A stretch of DNA of 64,000 nucleotides, from positions 28,582,001-28,646,000 of the forward strand of contig OZ038526.1 of NCBI GenBank assembly GCA_964036665.1. Direction: 5' to 3'. Shown piece after piece: positions 1 to 12,850 of the stretch; the first letter of the stretch is position 1; every line of letters begins with the position of its first letter. This stretch comes from Gordius sp. MW1 (lineage: Eukaryota > Nematomorpha > Gordioida > Gordea > Gordiidae). Both the position numbers and the translations under genes were made by a program. Below the pieces are notes generated by a model, which saw only the letters and a list, made by a program, of their open reading frames with translations, had not been told where the DNA came from and did not search any database.

Positions 1-141
1 ATTAGAAGGCTTTTTTAGAAAAAAAAATAACTTTTCTATGCTATGCGGAAAAGTTTTATAATTAAAATCAAGTCCGTTTTTTGGCCATTTTTAATTACTA
101 AACATCAAAATTTTGGTATAACAAGCTCATTACATAAAAAC

Positions 142-916
142 TAGAGATGCACCGTTACCACTATTTTATGCCGATACCAGCCGATACTTAAGATTTTTTT
201 GCCGATATACCATGCCGATACTTATAATAAAAAAAATTTTATACTAAAAAATATATGCAAATTAAATATTTTAAATTAAGTCACATCCAAATTTTGGTAG
301 ATCAGAATTTTGACGATAAAACAATTGTAATTATAATTTATAATATAATATTAATTTATAATAATAAATTTTGTTATTAATTAATTTAAAAGTATTGTGA
401 TTAATAGATCAAAAAAGAAATTTAAATTTTATTATGGTACACTTTATATTTTATTAATACATAAATTTATTTTATAAAAAAGTAAATAATGTTTGTTTTT
501 GCCCCCAAGACTTATTTTAGCTTTGCATAATTCACAGATTACAAATTTTTCATCTGCTGACACAACAAAATAACTCCATAGTGTATCTAAAGAATCCATC
601 TAAGGCTTAATATATAATAATTTTTAAAATAAAACAATATTTACTTAAAAGCGCAATTATCGGAACAGATGGTCAATGAGTTTATTATACTCCACATAGA
701 AATATTTTTAGCCAATCAAATGAAACAATTTTCAAAAAATTTAAAAAGTCCTCTATTTTTTAATGGTAGGAGATACTATAAATATTATTTTTTGAGTTTC
801 ATATTGAAAAAGGTATCGGCTTGGTAATTGCCGATACTAGCAAAGTATCGGGCCGATTCTTTTGGCAAGGTATCGGCGCCGATACCATGCCGATACTTGG
901 TATCGGTGCATCTCTA
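142..916. mobile_element. hAT-like non-autonomous element, 775 bp
   Basis: The element starts TAGAGATGCACCG and ends with its reverse complement, CGGTGCATCTCTA. It is flanked on both sides by the identical 8-bp duplication ATAAAAAC (134-141 and 917-924). Subterminal copies of GCCGATAC and its complement occur in both arms, and the middle is plain A+T-rich sequence without a transposase ORF. An 8-bp duplication with these ends is typical of the hAT superfamily. It lies 50 bp into the intron after the last visible ADAM-like exon. Confidence 0.9.
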
Positions 917-974
917 ATAAAAACAAAAATTCATATTTCGGAATTCACTTAATAAGCAATTTGTAAGCACTTAC

Positions 975-3900
975 AGATGATGATAGATATTGATCAGTGA
1001 ACAACGATTCGTGTACGTGCAAGGCTCGTCGTTTTCTCGACTTTAAATCGTTTTCTACAAAAAATTAAATAGAAATCAAATTTTCTAAATTATAATTTCA
1101 CACTTTTCGTATATAAAAATATTAAAAAATATATTTGAAGAGACAGTGATGATAAATGCGTTTTGTTCCTAATTTATTCAAAATTAGGCTTCGAGTCTTA
1201 GTTTAAAAAGTTTGGGGACACGAGGATACCTACCAGCCTCCTTTGAGATTTAAAGATCCATTAAAATTCGTAACAGATATTTTGTAATTTTAGCTTGAAA
1301 ATTTTATTACAAACCATTTGAAATCCAAATTTTTTTTCTACTTTCTATGCTACAACGCTAATATTTTGTAATATGACCCAATAAAATGTAAACCCAAAAA
1401 CAATAAACATCCTATTTGGGTTTTACCTGAGCCACTTTTGAATGTATCGCATTACAAATTTCAAAAGGCAAACCAAAAATATCTTAAAGCTTTAAAGCAA
1501 GTCAGATTAAAAACTATTGATAAATCTCAAATTAATAAATACCCAGGACTGTAAAATTCGCGGGTGTTAGAACGTTTGAAATCGCGTGCTGGTCATAGTT
1601 GACAAAACGATGAGGTACGCTTCCATTTTGAATCGGTTTTTCAAAACCCTCATGCGAAACTGGTTCTAAATACCACGATTGATTTCCAGCATCGACTAAG
1701 CCTCTAAAAATGTAAGTGGGAAAAAGTTTTTGGTTAACTATTTATTTACTTAATATTATTAATCGCTATGCAATGTAAAGTCTGTCTGTCTGACTTGTCC
1801 AACTTTTTTTATAGCTAATAAACGTTTTAAGTAATTTTATTATAGATGCTTAATTCCTTTAATTCCAAAGGACTTAAGGTTGCTATAAATAAAAGTTTCC
1901 AGGACATTTATTCAAAAAATAGGACGCACAGGACAACCAAAAACGAGCCCATAAGTTGCATAGCAAATAATATACTGAATGGTTTGGGGGGTAAAATAGA
2001 TATTAAATCAACACAACCAATTTCTTCGCAATTTAACATAAATCTTATTCAAAATTAAATATCGTTGGTCAATATACCTGAAGTGTCCCCTGTTATCGCA
2101 ATCATTTAAAATGACCCGCGATTCGTTTAGTTCGATGATGTGACCTTCGTAGAAGCAATCGGTTGGGTGCATCGTGTCGAGAACCTAATTTTATAGCTCA
2201 TTTATACACACATTTCAAAAATTTACAAAAAGGCTTGCCAGCCAACTTTCTTTTAAAAATAATTAATATTGCGAAATAAAACACTTTTTATACAAGCGAA
2301 TTTTTAAAAAGGTTATTAATACAAAATTTATAAAACATAGTTTAATCGGTCCCAATAATATGCTTTAGTGTTGTAAAACGGCTGGGTTTGTTTAATCGAC
2401 CTATGGTTTTAGTCGAGTAAAATCCAGATCAAAAAATTTTTGCTTGATTTTTCTTAGTCTACCTCTAGGCTTGGTCTAACTTTAAAAAACAGACCAAAGG
2501 TAGACCAAACAAAACCCGGCCGTTTTTACAACACTGATATGCATGTATTTCAGAGTAGGGTTACTAGAGAGCAATGCATCCTCCTTTAAATAATTTTAAA
2601 ATTCTTTTGGAATCATTATGGAATATCCTCCTGCATGTGTAAAATAGGGTATTTATAAAATATTTTACAAAACCGGTTTATGCTCTTCATATATGTTGTT
2701 AAATTTTGTCGTTTTGTATAGTGATGATCAAAACCTAGGTTTAGTATCCTAAACATGAGAAATCAGATTTGGGACTTTAAGATTTTCAACTTCCAAACTT
2801 AAAACCCTTCTCAGGTTGAACCTCAGGAAAACCCAACATAGGTTTTATCATGGCTAGTTCAGTGCCTATAGCAATTTTTGGGATGAGCCGAGTGCGAGTT
2901 TAAAAAATTAATACAGTCAAAACCGTTTAATTGCAAAGCCTTGGGCCTGAAAAATGGCGATTAACCGATATTTCGCGATTAAACGATGGAAATAAAAGTA
3001 TATGTACATTATATCAAATATTCATTTCTTACGCTTAGCAATAAAACGATATTTGATATAATTATCTGGTTGATAATGTTTGTGAATATCTGATATTGTA
3101 CTATTAAGCGATTTGCCAATAAACGATGTTTTTGTTAATATTATCGTTTAAAAAAAACAAAATGGCGGTTAACTTCGCGATTAAAAGATTTTCGCGATAA
3201 TCCGATTTGCGATTAAGAAGTTTCGACTGTAATGCTCTAAGGTCAAGTTAATTGCGAAACGTGATTTTGCAAGGCTTTAATTTGAACCAATGGCATATTT
3301 AAGGGAAATAAAGTAGTTAAACTTAAACGGTAACAGGGTAAAAAATGCCAAATTTTTACTCTATAAATAACGTTTGAGCTACGATTTTTGGCGGCAAATG
3401 TTTGAGGATGACTGTGGAACGTCACGCGGTCATCCGATTCGTATATGCGTTGGGTGTAATGCGGCGACAACCATTCTCTTTAAAATGTAAGCAAAAAAAT
3501 AAATTTAGACCAAAACGATGATAAAATTTATTTTTTGTAACTATTACAAACACTTTAGGTTAAAAAGGTTTTAAAGGGGAATTATAAATTAGATCGTGTA
3601 AGTTAGATTCTGAATTCGTTTTGAAATTAATAGACGAGGAGAAACTCTAGGTGTATAAGTAATTTTTGAACAAATAAATCTGCTACATACAGTAAGATCC
3701 TTTTTCATGCAAGAATACACATACAAAGGCCTCAACATATATTTCAAAATTTTTAAAATATTGAAAATTATTTTATTTAATCATTTTAAGATGAATAAAA
3801 GCGCTCGTAATATTAAACTTACTTTGATGATTCCCTGAGGTGTAAGGTGTAATTCTGGATCGCAGGATTCGAAAAGATGATTCGATATTGACGTTCCTAG

Positions 3901-6900
3901 TGGTAAAAATTATGTTTTCGGTAATAGCTGGCCAAAAAATTTGATAATGGCTTAAAAATAATAATGATAATTTTATATATTTATAATATTTCGAATCTCT
4001 TGTAAGTACATAGTTGGCTCTAATTAATATAAAAACTTAAAAATGTGCAACTAGCTCGCAACAGACAAATTCATGGGCGTACCCAGGGGGGGGGGGTAAA
4101 TTTAAAGAAAAAATTTTCAATAGAAAAACCCTTAGAAATTAAAAAAAAAATATGTTTTGCCCCCCCCCCCCACCCTAATTAGCCAGGGAGGCAGGGGGTC
4201 AAGCAGTCCCCACTGCCTAATTGGGGGAGTTGCTTTTTTTTGTCGCCGGAAAATTTTTGGATAGTGAAGGGTCGAGACCTTTTTTTTTGCTCTCAGGAAA
4301 ATAGTTTAAAAAATTTTGTTAAAATAATCTGCCCCCCCCCCTAATTCAAAACCTGGGTACGCCCATGGACAAATTCTAGACTAATATCAACTAGTGTTGT
4401 AAAAACGGCTGAGTTTTATAAGGTTGACCTTTGGTTTAACTACTGGTCTCTTTTTCAAATTTCCACTAAGCCTACAGGTCTACTAATAAAAATGTTTAAT
4501 CAACTAAGTAACCGCCAACTAAGGTCGACCAAACAAAGGCCAGCCGTTTTTACAACACTAATAACAACCGTGCCATCTCCTTAATCATGTAATCATGTAA
4601 TAAGAATAATTCATTCCCCAAAACGCATTGAACTAAAAGATTTTGGATGGGGATACGCGCGTTATCTCAATCGATTTGTCCGCCAGTATAATGTTGGATA
4701 AATGATATACATTGTTAAATAAGATGATGAGCCGAGTGGAACAAATTAATAATTTATGCTTGAGACAGTCCTGCTATCGTTAGAAACTCTCTTAGTCTGT
4801 AGTTCGTAATGATTTTATTTTGAGAGGTTGGCTAAATGGCTAGATATAAATGATGATATAATTTGATTCAAATATCAGACTCATTCGAAAAGCGTTCAGA
4901 ATTAGGGGTATCGATGCATTCGACCAAAGTTTAACTGACAAAATGTCTATGAATGTCTATGAATTTTTGCTTTTTTGTCAATTGCAACTGAATCAAAATT
5001 AGGATTCTTGGAAATTTTAGCCATGATCTGGTTAATTATAAGTGGTCCGGAGAGTGGTCAACTTAAAGCTTTCTGCCTCCCCGCAACGCAAATAATAGCT
5101 AATTTTAAATTATTCTACATGGTCGAACTTATAATATAAATATTAGCCTAAATATAACAAATAATAAAGGAATTTAAACAAGTAAAAAAATCCTGAGCCA
5201 CGTGCATGATGACATAAAGTGATTTTAAAATTTTTAAGCTCCGTTATAGTTATAAATTAACGTAAAAAGTTTAATGTGCAAAAGCGATTTTTTCTTCTTT
5301 TCCTCGTTCTTAACATAGAGAAAAAAAGTACATTTTAATAAATGAACTATAATGAATTTAGGAAATACATCATCGCTATTAACATTGGGCGTAGCCAGCT
5401 TTGGAATTAGAGGGGGGGGCAATAATGATTTAAGGATGTTTAGGGAGGGGCAAAATGAACATTTTTTGAAATTTTAGCCATAATTTTAATGAATTTCAAC
5501 AATTTTTTTGGATTTAGAGGGTGGCAGCCGCCCCTCCCTGCCCCCCCCCCCCCCTTGGCTACGCCCATGGCTATTAATACCAAATAATTGAAGGCAAAAG
5601 TGCGGTAATCATAAAGGGGGGGGGGAGTTTAAATTGGCAAAGTGTCTAGACGTGAGACCGTTTAAATTGTTAAAAATGTGCTGCTGCTAATAATAAAATC
5701 ACTTATTCTTGAATTCTAATGGATCAATTCCCACCGCCTTTGCACGGGCGTACGTAGCTAATAAAAAGTGCAGTCCCTTTAGAACCTATTTTGAAATAAA
5801 TTCGGTTAACTACGTCTAATAAGATCAGCATCTCGCTCCAAAATTTTACATGAAAATGTAGAGTAGGAACTAGTGTTGTGAGAACGGCTGGGTTTTGTTT
5901 GGTCGATCTTTGGTTTTACTCGGTCGATCTCTAGTCAAATTTTGAAAATCACACCAGAGTATACCGTTAGTCCTAGTTGACCCACAGGTCGGCCAAACAA
6001 AACCCAGCCCTTTTTACAACACAAGTAGGAATGCGTAAATGGTTGAAATACCCTAAATATTTTGGTTCCATAAAATTAAATATGCCAAAACATCATATTT
6101 ATGTTCACTAACAAATTGAATTTAAAACTCGTCGACCCCTACATTTTATTTTAATTTAAAAATTTATTTATCTAGCAGGTTTTAGAAGATATAGCTTAGC
6201 ACAACCCGAGCTCAGTTCAAATTCTGTTTCTGGCCTAGCCCTAAGTCGATGAACATATTAATAAATATGAAGAGTAAGAAAATTAGTGAAAACACTAAAA
6301 GATTTGCCAGAAGTTTTAGTAAAAGATTCGATAAAAAGTGGAGATTTTATTTTGATAAAAACGCCAAGTTTTGAATAAATCAACATTATGAGAGATAAGG
6401 ATTCTCTGGAGCAAATTTACTGGTCCCTCGAGAGCGTGCGATACTCAACAAACTGATTAAAAGGGAGTTAATTAATTTAACATAAGCCCAAAACAATTAT
6501 AACCAGCAGAGCTGAGCATTGACCCTAAAATACAGATAAAGCCAAATTTTAGAGGAAAAAATCCATTAAAACTCTAACAAAATTTTAATCTCAACCCAAA
6601 ATCTATCCCTTTTTAAAGGGTTAAAAGGGGCAAAGTATATCTATTTGAACTTAAATGCGATAATACCAACACTTTTACAGAGATGGATGGGGCAAAGTTG
6701 AACTTGGAAAAGTCAGGGGAACTTGGGATAATTTGGCTTGGCAAACCAAACTGAAAAGACCCTCCGTGGGTGGCACATCGCTTTATAATATACTTCAGAG
6801 AGGCGGTATTATTAAGTTGTTTAGATAGCTCTTATTTAAACTTCAAAAAATTTGCTCACCCTAGTATGAAGCTCATAATTCCAATCTTTGCTAGAAAGCG

Positions 6901-7321
6901 GGCAATAATTTTTAAATTAAGCATATTAGTATAACCACCTAGAAGTTTAAATCAATTTTTTACCAATAGTAACTCTGACAATAACAACCAGAAAACTTAT
7001 TAAGCAGAAGGAGAGGGTTACAAATGTCAAAATTTTAAAGTTTTGGTCCGATCCTTTATATTTATTGAAGATTAACAAATTAAACTTTATTGCTTAAAAA
7101 GAGAATTTAACGTGAATAATTAATTTTGCCCTTCCCCCCCCCCCCCCAGCATGTAAAACCACATATATAAATATAAAATTTAATTTTAAATAAACTTGAG
7201 GACTATTATACCTTGTTGTCGTTCGATGCGATCGATTGTATGTAAACGGGGTTTTCATTGCCTTTTAATGCGCCGTTGAAGGCAGCAGTTATTGAGTTTC
7301 CAAAATTCAGCGAGGTAATTG
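975..7321 (-). CDS. ADAM/ADAMTS-like metalloprotease, propeptide exons (partial)
   Basis: Six exons read from high to low coordinate: 7212-7321, 3823-3896, 3360-3477, 2078-2184, 1543-1703 and, less surely, 975-1035. Junction phases agree throughout (0, 2, 0, 2, 1), giving about 209 residues. The join of exons 2 and 3 reads YTLHLRESSKEWLSPHY, the strand pattern of the M12B (reprolysin) propeptide. Exon 4 carries HPTDCFYEGHI and a serine-valine-isoleucine-leucine strand ending in NDC, the conserved cysteine region of that domain. Exon 5 continues GLVDAGNQSWYLEPV. Known role of the family: secreted or membrane zinc proteases whose propeptide keeps the enzyme latent. The catalytic HExxH domain lies beyond the left edge, so ADAM versus ADAMTS cannot be decided. 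No start codon or signal-peptide exon was found upstream of 7321. Introns hold several transposons. Confidence 0.82.
1741..1973. repeat. Two inverted copies of the TTGCATAGCAATTAAT repeat family
   Basis: About 1741-1812 is an antisense copy (ATTAATCGCTATGCAAT followed by the GTCTGTCTGTCTGACTTGTCC block). About 1886-1973 is a sense copy with the GGACAACCAAAA block, then GCCCATAAGTTGCATAGCAA. Both lie in the intron between two ADAM-like exons. The same modules recur near 12.4, 14.0, 16.3, 28.8, 36.6 and 46.9 kb. It may be a SINE or another short element; no transposase or pol III boxes are clear. Confidence 0.6.
2366..2536. mobile_element. TAGTGTTG-family hAT-like MITE (family B)
   Basis: Long inverted arms begin TAGTGTTGTAAAACGGC and end CCGTTTTTACAACACTG. 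The flanks ATATGCTT and ATATGCAT match in 7 of 8 bases, an eroded target duplication. The arms contain TTTGTTTAATCGACC and its complement, so a single strand can fold back almost completely. Confidence 0.8.
2914..3229. mobile_element. pogo/Tigger-like MITE, 316 bp
   Basis: The ends are CAGTCAAAACCG and a right end reading TTTCGACTG, each bordered by the dinucleotide TA (2912-2913 and 3230-3231). Repeated GCGATTAA/TTAATCGC modules fill both arms. A TA duplication with CAGTCRAAACC-type ends is characteristic of pogo elements in the Tc1/mariner superfamily. No coding remnant is seen. Confidence 0.72.
4072..4367. mobile_element. GGGCGTA-family MITE (family A, GTAC variant)
   Basis: The ends are CATGGGCGTACCCAGG and CCTGGGTACGCCCATG, with an exact 8-bp duplication GACAAATT on both sides (4064-4071, 4368-4375). 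It contains a G run after the left end, C runs in the middle and before the right end, and a block with GCTCTCAGGAAAA shared with the copy at 51.5 kb. Confidence 0.92.
4392..4560. mobile_element. Family B hAT-like MITE
   Basis: It starts TAGTGTTGTAAAAACGGC and ends GCCGTTTTTACAACACTA. The flanks ATATCAAC and ATAACAAC agree in 7 of 8 bases. It sits 24 bp from the preceding family A element. Confidence 0.85.
5383..5569. mobile_element. Family A MITE
   Basis: It runs from CATTGGGCGTAGCCAG to GGCTACGCCCATG and is flanked by exact GCTATTAA duplications (5375-5382, 5570-5577). The left arm has AATTAGAGGGGGGGGC; the right arm has a long C run. Confidence 0.92.
5871..6023. mobile_element. Family B hAT-like MITE
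   Basis: The arms run from TAGTGTTGTGAGAACGG to CCTTTTTACAACACA. The flanks both contain GTAGGAA (5863-5870 and 6024-6032), consistent with an 8-bp duplication shifted by one base of uncertainty at the right end. Confidence 0.78.
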
Positions 7322-7852
7322 CTGCGAATATGACTAAACAACAGATAATAATAATTAAATACGAAACTTACATTTTATACTTTATATATTATAATAAAAT
7401 TAACATTTATGTAAAATAAGAACTAGGCCAGAAAAATACAAAATATAGTTCGTTTTATATTTTTTTAGTCATGTACGTAATTTTTTTAAATTAAATGTGT
7501 ATTGATTCAATTTAAATTATATTAAGTATGAATTGGTAGAACATCTCAATGCAAGTGAAAACCTAATATCAGACCCCGTTGAACTAAAAAACGGTGTCAA
7601 CGCTAGATAACATAAAACATAAAGATAAATAATGAAATTAACTGGAAAAGTCCGCAAATTAAATAACAGGTATACCTTGATTCATGACACATAGGGGCAG
7701 TTTTGGATTAATATAATTGAAAACAAAGTTTAAACTTTCATGCAAAGCCCACTAGTCTAGTTGCCATTAGATAAACGTTTATTGTCGTACAATTCTAACA
7801 AAATCTAATTTTTTTGTAACACATTTATTTCTGCCAGCTTTATATTATCCAC

Positions 7853-7965
7853 CAGTGTTGTATGTAATTAAATTAAAATTTAAACATTAATTTATGGTCT
7901 GTTTGTGTTTAGTCGACTAAAACCAAAGTTCGACTGCGCAAAACTCAGCCGTTTTTACAACACTT
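7853..7965. mobile_element. Family B hAT-like MITE, short copy
   Basis: It starts CAGTGTTGTATG, ends CCGTTTTTACAACACTT, and has flanks TTATCCAC and TCATCCAC (7 of 8 identical). The left arm is internally decayed; the right arm still shows the family CAGCCGTTTTTACAACAC end. Confidence 0.78.
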
Positions 7966-9054
7966 TCATCCACTTAAACCCGAACAAGAATGGCATTCGA
8001 TGAATGAAGAGACAATAAGGCTTACAACAAAAAATCATAGGAAAAATTAGGAAAGTATGATTAGAGACGCATCGAGGCGTGTCCCTAATATCAAATTTCA
8101 TCATCTATCTCATCCCAAACATGGGATCTTCCCTAAAATATAATCTACTAAAACTCGATCCTGAGCGTCGTTCCTGGCTGATTAACTTAAATTCCCATTT
8201 CTAAGCCATCATTATACAGTAATTAATTTTATTAGTCTAGTTCTAGTTACAAAATAAACTGTGAGAACATTGTAGTATTAGCTTTGACATAGTGGTTGGG
8301 AGGGGGGGGGGAGTGAGTAGGCTAATTTTAGGAATAGGGTTACGGGGTTAAGTCCTTTTTACACAAAGACTCCTTTCAAAATATATGTTTCATTTTGCAG
8401 CTGATTAAAGCGACATGAGTGGGTGACATATCAAAAGGATACACATACACATCATCATACATAACCTGCGATGAAGTTGAAATTTATAAACCCTTTAAAT
8501 TTTTCCCAAAATAAAAGTTAGCCCGTCATGTAATTATAAAGCATCAAGCACAATAGTTTTCATTTATTATAAAAATTCAGAAAAATTTTATAGTTCATCT
8601 TTTTTCATGGCATAGCAATTTTATTGACTTAATTTTGAAAGCGATAAAAAAAGAAGAAGCTAATTAAAGGTTTTCGGTAAATTGTTGACTGCCGGTTTTT
8701 AGTGGTAATATTTCTATTAAAAACCACTTTATTTATAAACCGGAAAAGTTAAATTATATACAAATAACAGGTTTAAAGAGAAGAGATGATTAAAATGGTT
8801 GCATAAAGAATGATATTAATTTGAGCGCCCCGGGTGCAAAGTTATCATGAACACCAAAAATTGAGGAAATAACTATTCATTTCATGCTCGTAAAAACAGG
8901 CACCCTTCTTCAAGGTGAAAAATTGGAAAAAAAATTTTATAGCAAACGTTTTTCCATGATAAATTTTGTTATCACTTTTCGTTTTTCCTATTAAACTTTA
9001 GAGAAATAACCCTATCAAACTCGTCGCAAGAGAGTTTGAATAACAACATGGTTG

Positions 9055-9254
9055 TAGTGTTGTAAAAACGGCGGGGTTTTGTATGGTCAACTTTTGGTTT
9101 AACTAAGGCACTACCGGTCGACCCTGGTCTGCTATTCAAATTTTGGCTAAGCCTAATGGTCGACCAGGAAAAACAGACCAAAAAAGCCTTTGGTTTGTTT
9201 TTGTTAAGCCCACCAAGGTCGACCAAACAGAACCCAGCCGCCTTTACAACACTA
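9055..9254. mobile_element. Family B hAT-like MITE
   Basis: It has full-length arms from TAGTGTTGTAAAAACGGC to GGCGCCTTTACAACACTA-like sequence (right arm GCCGCCTTTACAACACTA). The flanks CATGGTTG and CCTGGTAG share 6 of 8 bases. The minus-strand ORF across it is only the translation of the arms. Confidence 0.8.
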
Positions 9255-10225
9255 CCTGGTAGCAATCGAAGACCACCACCTAAAGCAAAATTAAGGACCG
9301 AAATTTTTTAAAATCATAATATATTTCCTTGCTAATAACTAAAACGCCATGTCATGTCCTAAGAGGTTACTTGGGAAAAATTAATAAATCAATAATCCCC
9401 AAAGACAATAGATTAAATATCAACCAATCTGATCGTGGAGAAAGTTTTGGCGAGATTAACACTACTGATACCCCAAAGGTCTTCGTTAATAGGATTATTA
9501 TCACTTATTATATTATAAAATGGAATTCAAAAATGTATTCACAAAACTAAAACTTGATTAAGTTTAAAGACCTAAGAGAAGCTTTTCCCTGATATTTTTT
9601 ACAATTTGAGATTTAAACCGCTATTTAACTAATTTTGCTTAAAAAAGTCAAAAAAATTTATATTTGAAAAAGAAGTTTATCATCGTTTAAAGGCAAATAA
9701 AGATTCGAATCTTGTAACTAGTTTATTTGTAAAACGTACATTAAATTAAAGGGAAAGGTGCTATTATCATCACACGTGCGCTAAGCTTAAACTAACCCCT
9801 CATAAATTAACAATTAAATTTGGAGTTTTATTCTTTAACAAGAAAAAAAAGGATTGATCGCTTTTAAATTTGGCCAAATCTTAAAAAAAACATACAAAAA
9901 ATTAATTATTTAATAGAAATATAACATATGACATCGAATTTTTTTGCAAAAATTAGGGGATTTTAGAGATTTTGAAAAATGTTAAAAGTTAAACTATGCG
10001 GAAGCGCGCGTTAGAGAGCAGTTGGTGGTAGATGGGTTGGGGCAAGCAGCAAACAAATATTTCTTACAGCGCTAAGCGCACCACACCCTTTTGATTCGAT
10101 AAGGTTGCTCTAAAACAGCCAAGAGAAATATTATAACATAGACCGAGCCAATTTTTATTATAGAGGTATGACGAATTTTTGAAACTTTAACCAAAAATTC
10201 GTTAAAATATACAAGAATCTTTTAG

Positions 10226-10376
10226 AAATGACGGGGGGGAGCAGGTCAGGCCATGGGCTTTGTCAAGGGTAAAAATTTAATGTAAATATGGCTTAAATTT
10301 CGAAAATTTACAGTTTTGTCCCTCCCTAAAGCGTTATCGCCCCCCCCCTCTAGTTCTAATCCTGGCTGTGGCTATG
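10226..10376. mobile_element. Degenerate family A MITE
   Basis: It has a G-run left part and the right-hand part CCCCCCCTCTAGTTCTAATCCTGGC, the inner half of a reversed family A copy. The GGGCGTAG end itself is eroded and no clean duplication is visible. Confidence 0.45.
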
Positions 10377-11135
10377 CAAATGTCAAGTTAATTAATATTT
10401 TATTGGGGGGGGGGGGCTAAAAAAACAATTTTGAAACAAAGGCCCGAGCTTCCCTCAAGCGATGTAAATAATAAAAACCAAGTATTTTATCGATAAATAC
10501 AAATTTTCCAAAGTTAACATCGCTTTAATAATATACCGCTACGGCTTTCGTATGACATAAAATTCTGATTTACAGTCAGCTCGACAAAATTAAATAAGAT
10601 AGGCCATCCCTACATTGCCTTAGCCTATCGAGGGCAGCCCCCCCCCCCCCGAATATTGGGGGATACTATTAGTTAAAATTTCAAGAAATAATATAATTTG
10701 GCCATAAGAACCCTGACAAATGAGGCATGCCTGTTATATAGAGTGTACAGCAAACTCGAATTAGTTAAAATTGTAACAAAAGAATTGCCTGCTGGTTAAG
10801 AAAGGGTAAAGCTCTTCATGTGGTTTAGATAAAAACTCATATATATAACGAGGGGATTTAACAACTACATAACTAGAGTTGTTACACAATTAATATGGGA
10901 AATCTCGTTCGCTCCTCTTAATGAGAGAGGAATTAAAGTGGGGGAAGAAGAATACAGGTTAAAATCTACAAATTCAAATGAAAAAGAGGGGGGGGTGGGG
11001 GTTAATGAGCAAATCTACGAGTTTTTTAGCCTAATCCCCTCATTAAGCTTACAATTCTAATGTTTGCAACGCCAATTAATATAAAGAAACTATTTAGCCA
11101 TTTTGAATTAAGTAGGAAAAATAATAATTTTTTTA

Positions 11136-11526
11136 TAGAGACCAAAAAAGCCAGGCCCGCTGCTGGGCCCAAATAGCCCACGAACCGGGCCCAGCTGGGC
11201 AAGAGACGATAATTGATTTTAGAACGGGTTCAGGAAGCGGGCACCATTACAAGATTCGGGCAATTGAGTCTTAATGAAATTTTTCACATGTTATACTGAT
11301 TTCATGTATTATTTAGCCACCTTTTTATTTGATCGTATAATATTTATTAATCATAGTTGTTAATGTTATACAACAAAAAATCTAGAATCAAATGTAAACT
11401 TTTTGCAATTAGTACTACTCAATTCGGGTCGGGTAGTTTGGGCACCTTATGATTTGGGCGTAGCCAGAGATATAAAATCGGACCGGGACAAGTTTGGGCA
11501 GAATTTTTTAGCAAGTCTGACCTCTG
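11136..11526. mobile_element. AGAGACC..GGCCCG element (family D)
   Basis: Its left end AGAGACCAAAAAAGCCAGGC and right end AGCAAGTCTGACCTCTG match the better-preserved element at 24.5 kb. Both arms carry GGGCCC/CGGGCC-rich blocks around an A+T-rich centre. No clear target duplication is visible here. Confidence 0.6.
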
Positions 11527-11650
11527 CTAGCTAGACCTATTTTTACATTTAATTAACGGCAATAATTATTTGCTCAATGATTTAGTAGGAGATTCAGTAT
11601 AATCATCATAATTAGCCACAAAAATAAATTATTATAACAGGATCCACCAC

Positions 11651-11793
11651 CATGGGCGTAGCCAGCATTGGAATTAGATGGGGGCAATAATGAAGGGAGG
11701 GGGAAAATGATAATTTTTGGAATTTCAGCCATTTTTAGATTTAACGGGGGGCAGCCGCCCCTTCCGGCCCCCCCCCCTTTAGCTACGCCCATG
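11651..11793. mobile_element. Family A MITE
   Basis: It runs from CATGGGCGTAGCCAGC to AGCTACGCCCATG with exact TCCACCAC duplications (11643-11650, 11794-11801). It is 143 bp with the standard inner order: GGAATTAGA, G run, GGGGCAGCCGCCCC, C run. Confidence 0.93.
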
Positions 11794-12344
11794 TCCACCA
11801 CCAAACACTATCAAGAAGGTTTTAAAATGTTCGTAAGCTATCTTAAACAATGTGAGGGTGAGGTGTGTTTCTGCCCTAAATTACCGTCAAGAAAACTCCA
11901 TTTTAAACGTAAATTTTCCAAGAAAAAATTAAAAACTATGCAAGATTTCAAAAAATAAATTTCTAAATTCAGATGGGTAAAGAGAGAGAGAGAAGGTTGA
12001 ATATTCGTCTGGGGCCATAAAAATAAACCACAAACCATGAGTAATATTAACGTCGAAATTCGCTATTTTCGCACGTAATATACGAATAATAAAACCCCTC
12101 GTTCCGCCGTTTAATGCCAGAGTTGAACTTGAAATGCCTTTTGAACTCTCCTACGAAAAAAAGCTGGTAAAGGGTTCAAAAATTTTATGACCTATGATAG
12201 AGATAAAAATTAACAGGATTATTAAAAATCCTTTATATTATTTTATCTAAAATATAAAATAAATTGTCATAAGGCTCAAAAAATATTAACTTATCTAAAA
12301 AAATCAACAGTGTCTATATTAAATATTAATAAAGGCACAGCTTA

Positions 12345-12622
12345 GGCAAGTCGTCAAAAGAAATTTATAAATAAAGGTAATCAGTCGGGCCCAAAACAAA
12401 AATAGAAATCGGGCGAGGTCAAAAAATTAAAGCCAACCAGCGGTCATTAGCTAATCTATATGCGAAGGCAAAATAAAAGTCTTTAACAAAAGCATAAGTC
12501 CGCAGCCATTAAAAATCCGTATAAGTTTCCACAGGAATTATTGAAAAATTATAAGTTGGACAGGACAGGACGGATGGACAACCAAAAGTGAGACCATATT
12601 CTGCTTAGCAATTAATAATTCT
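12345..12622 (+). repeat. TTGCATAGCAATTAAT-family repeat, long copy
   Basis: It carries the modules in order: GTCGTCAAAAGAAATTTATA, TCGGGCGAGGTCAAAAAATT, CCAGCGGTCATTAGC, GTATAAGTTTCCACAGGAAT, TTGGACAGGACAGGACGG, GGACAACCAAAAG and a terminal TAGCAATTAATA. The same modules appear in reverse at 36.57-36.83 kb, so the family is about 270 bp. The class is uncertain. Confidence 0.6.
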
Positions 12623-12719
12623 TATCATTGATTGCCCGAGGATGTCTTTCAAAAGCTACGACCGAAATAAATATTAATGAGTAGCCCAAGGCTAAACTAA
12701 ACCATAACACTTAAATAAT

Positions 12720-12850
12720 CATGGGCGTACCAAGTTTTGAATTAGGGGGGGGGGGGGGGGGCAAAACATAAATTTTTTTAATTTTTCAATGTTTTTGCAT
12801 TGAAAAAAATTTTTTTTCGTAAATTAGGGGGGCCCCTGCGTACGCCCATG
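12720..12850. mobile_element. Family A MITE (GTAC variant)
   Basis: CATGGGCGTACC at the left and GCGTACGCCCATG at the right are flanked by exact TAAATAAT duplications (12712-12719, 12851-12858). A run of about 15 G follows the left arm. Confidence 0.92.

Noticed and set aside
11574..11958. Opposed ORFs of 76 and 96 codons
   Set aside because: Both span the family A MITE at 11651-11793 and reflect its inverted arms.
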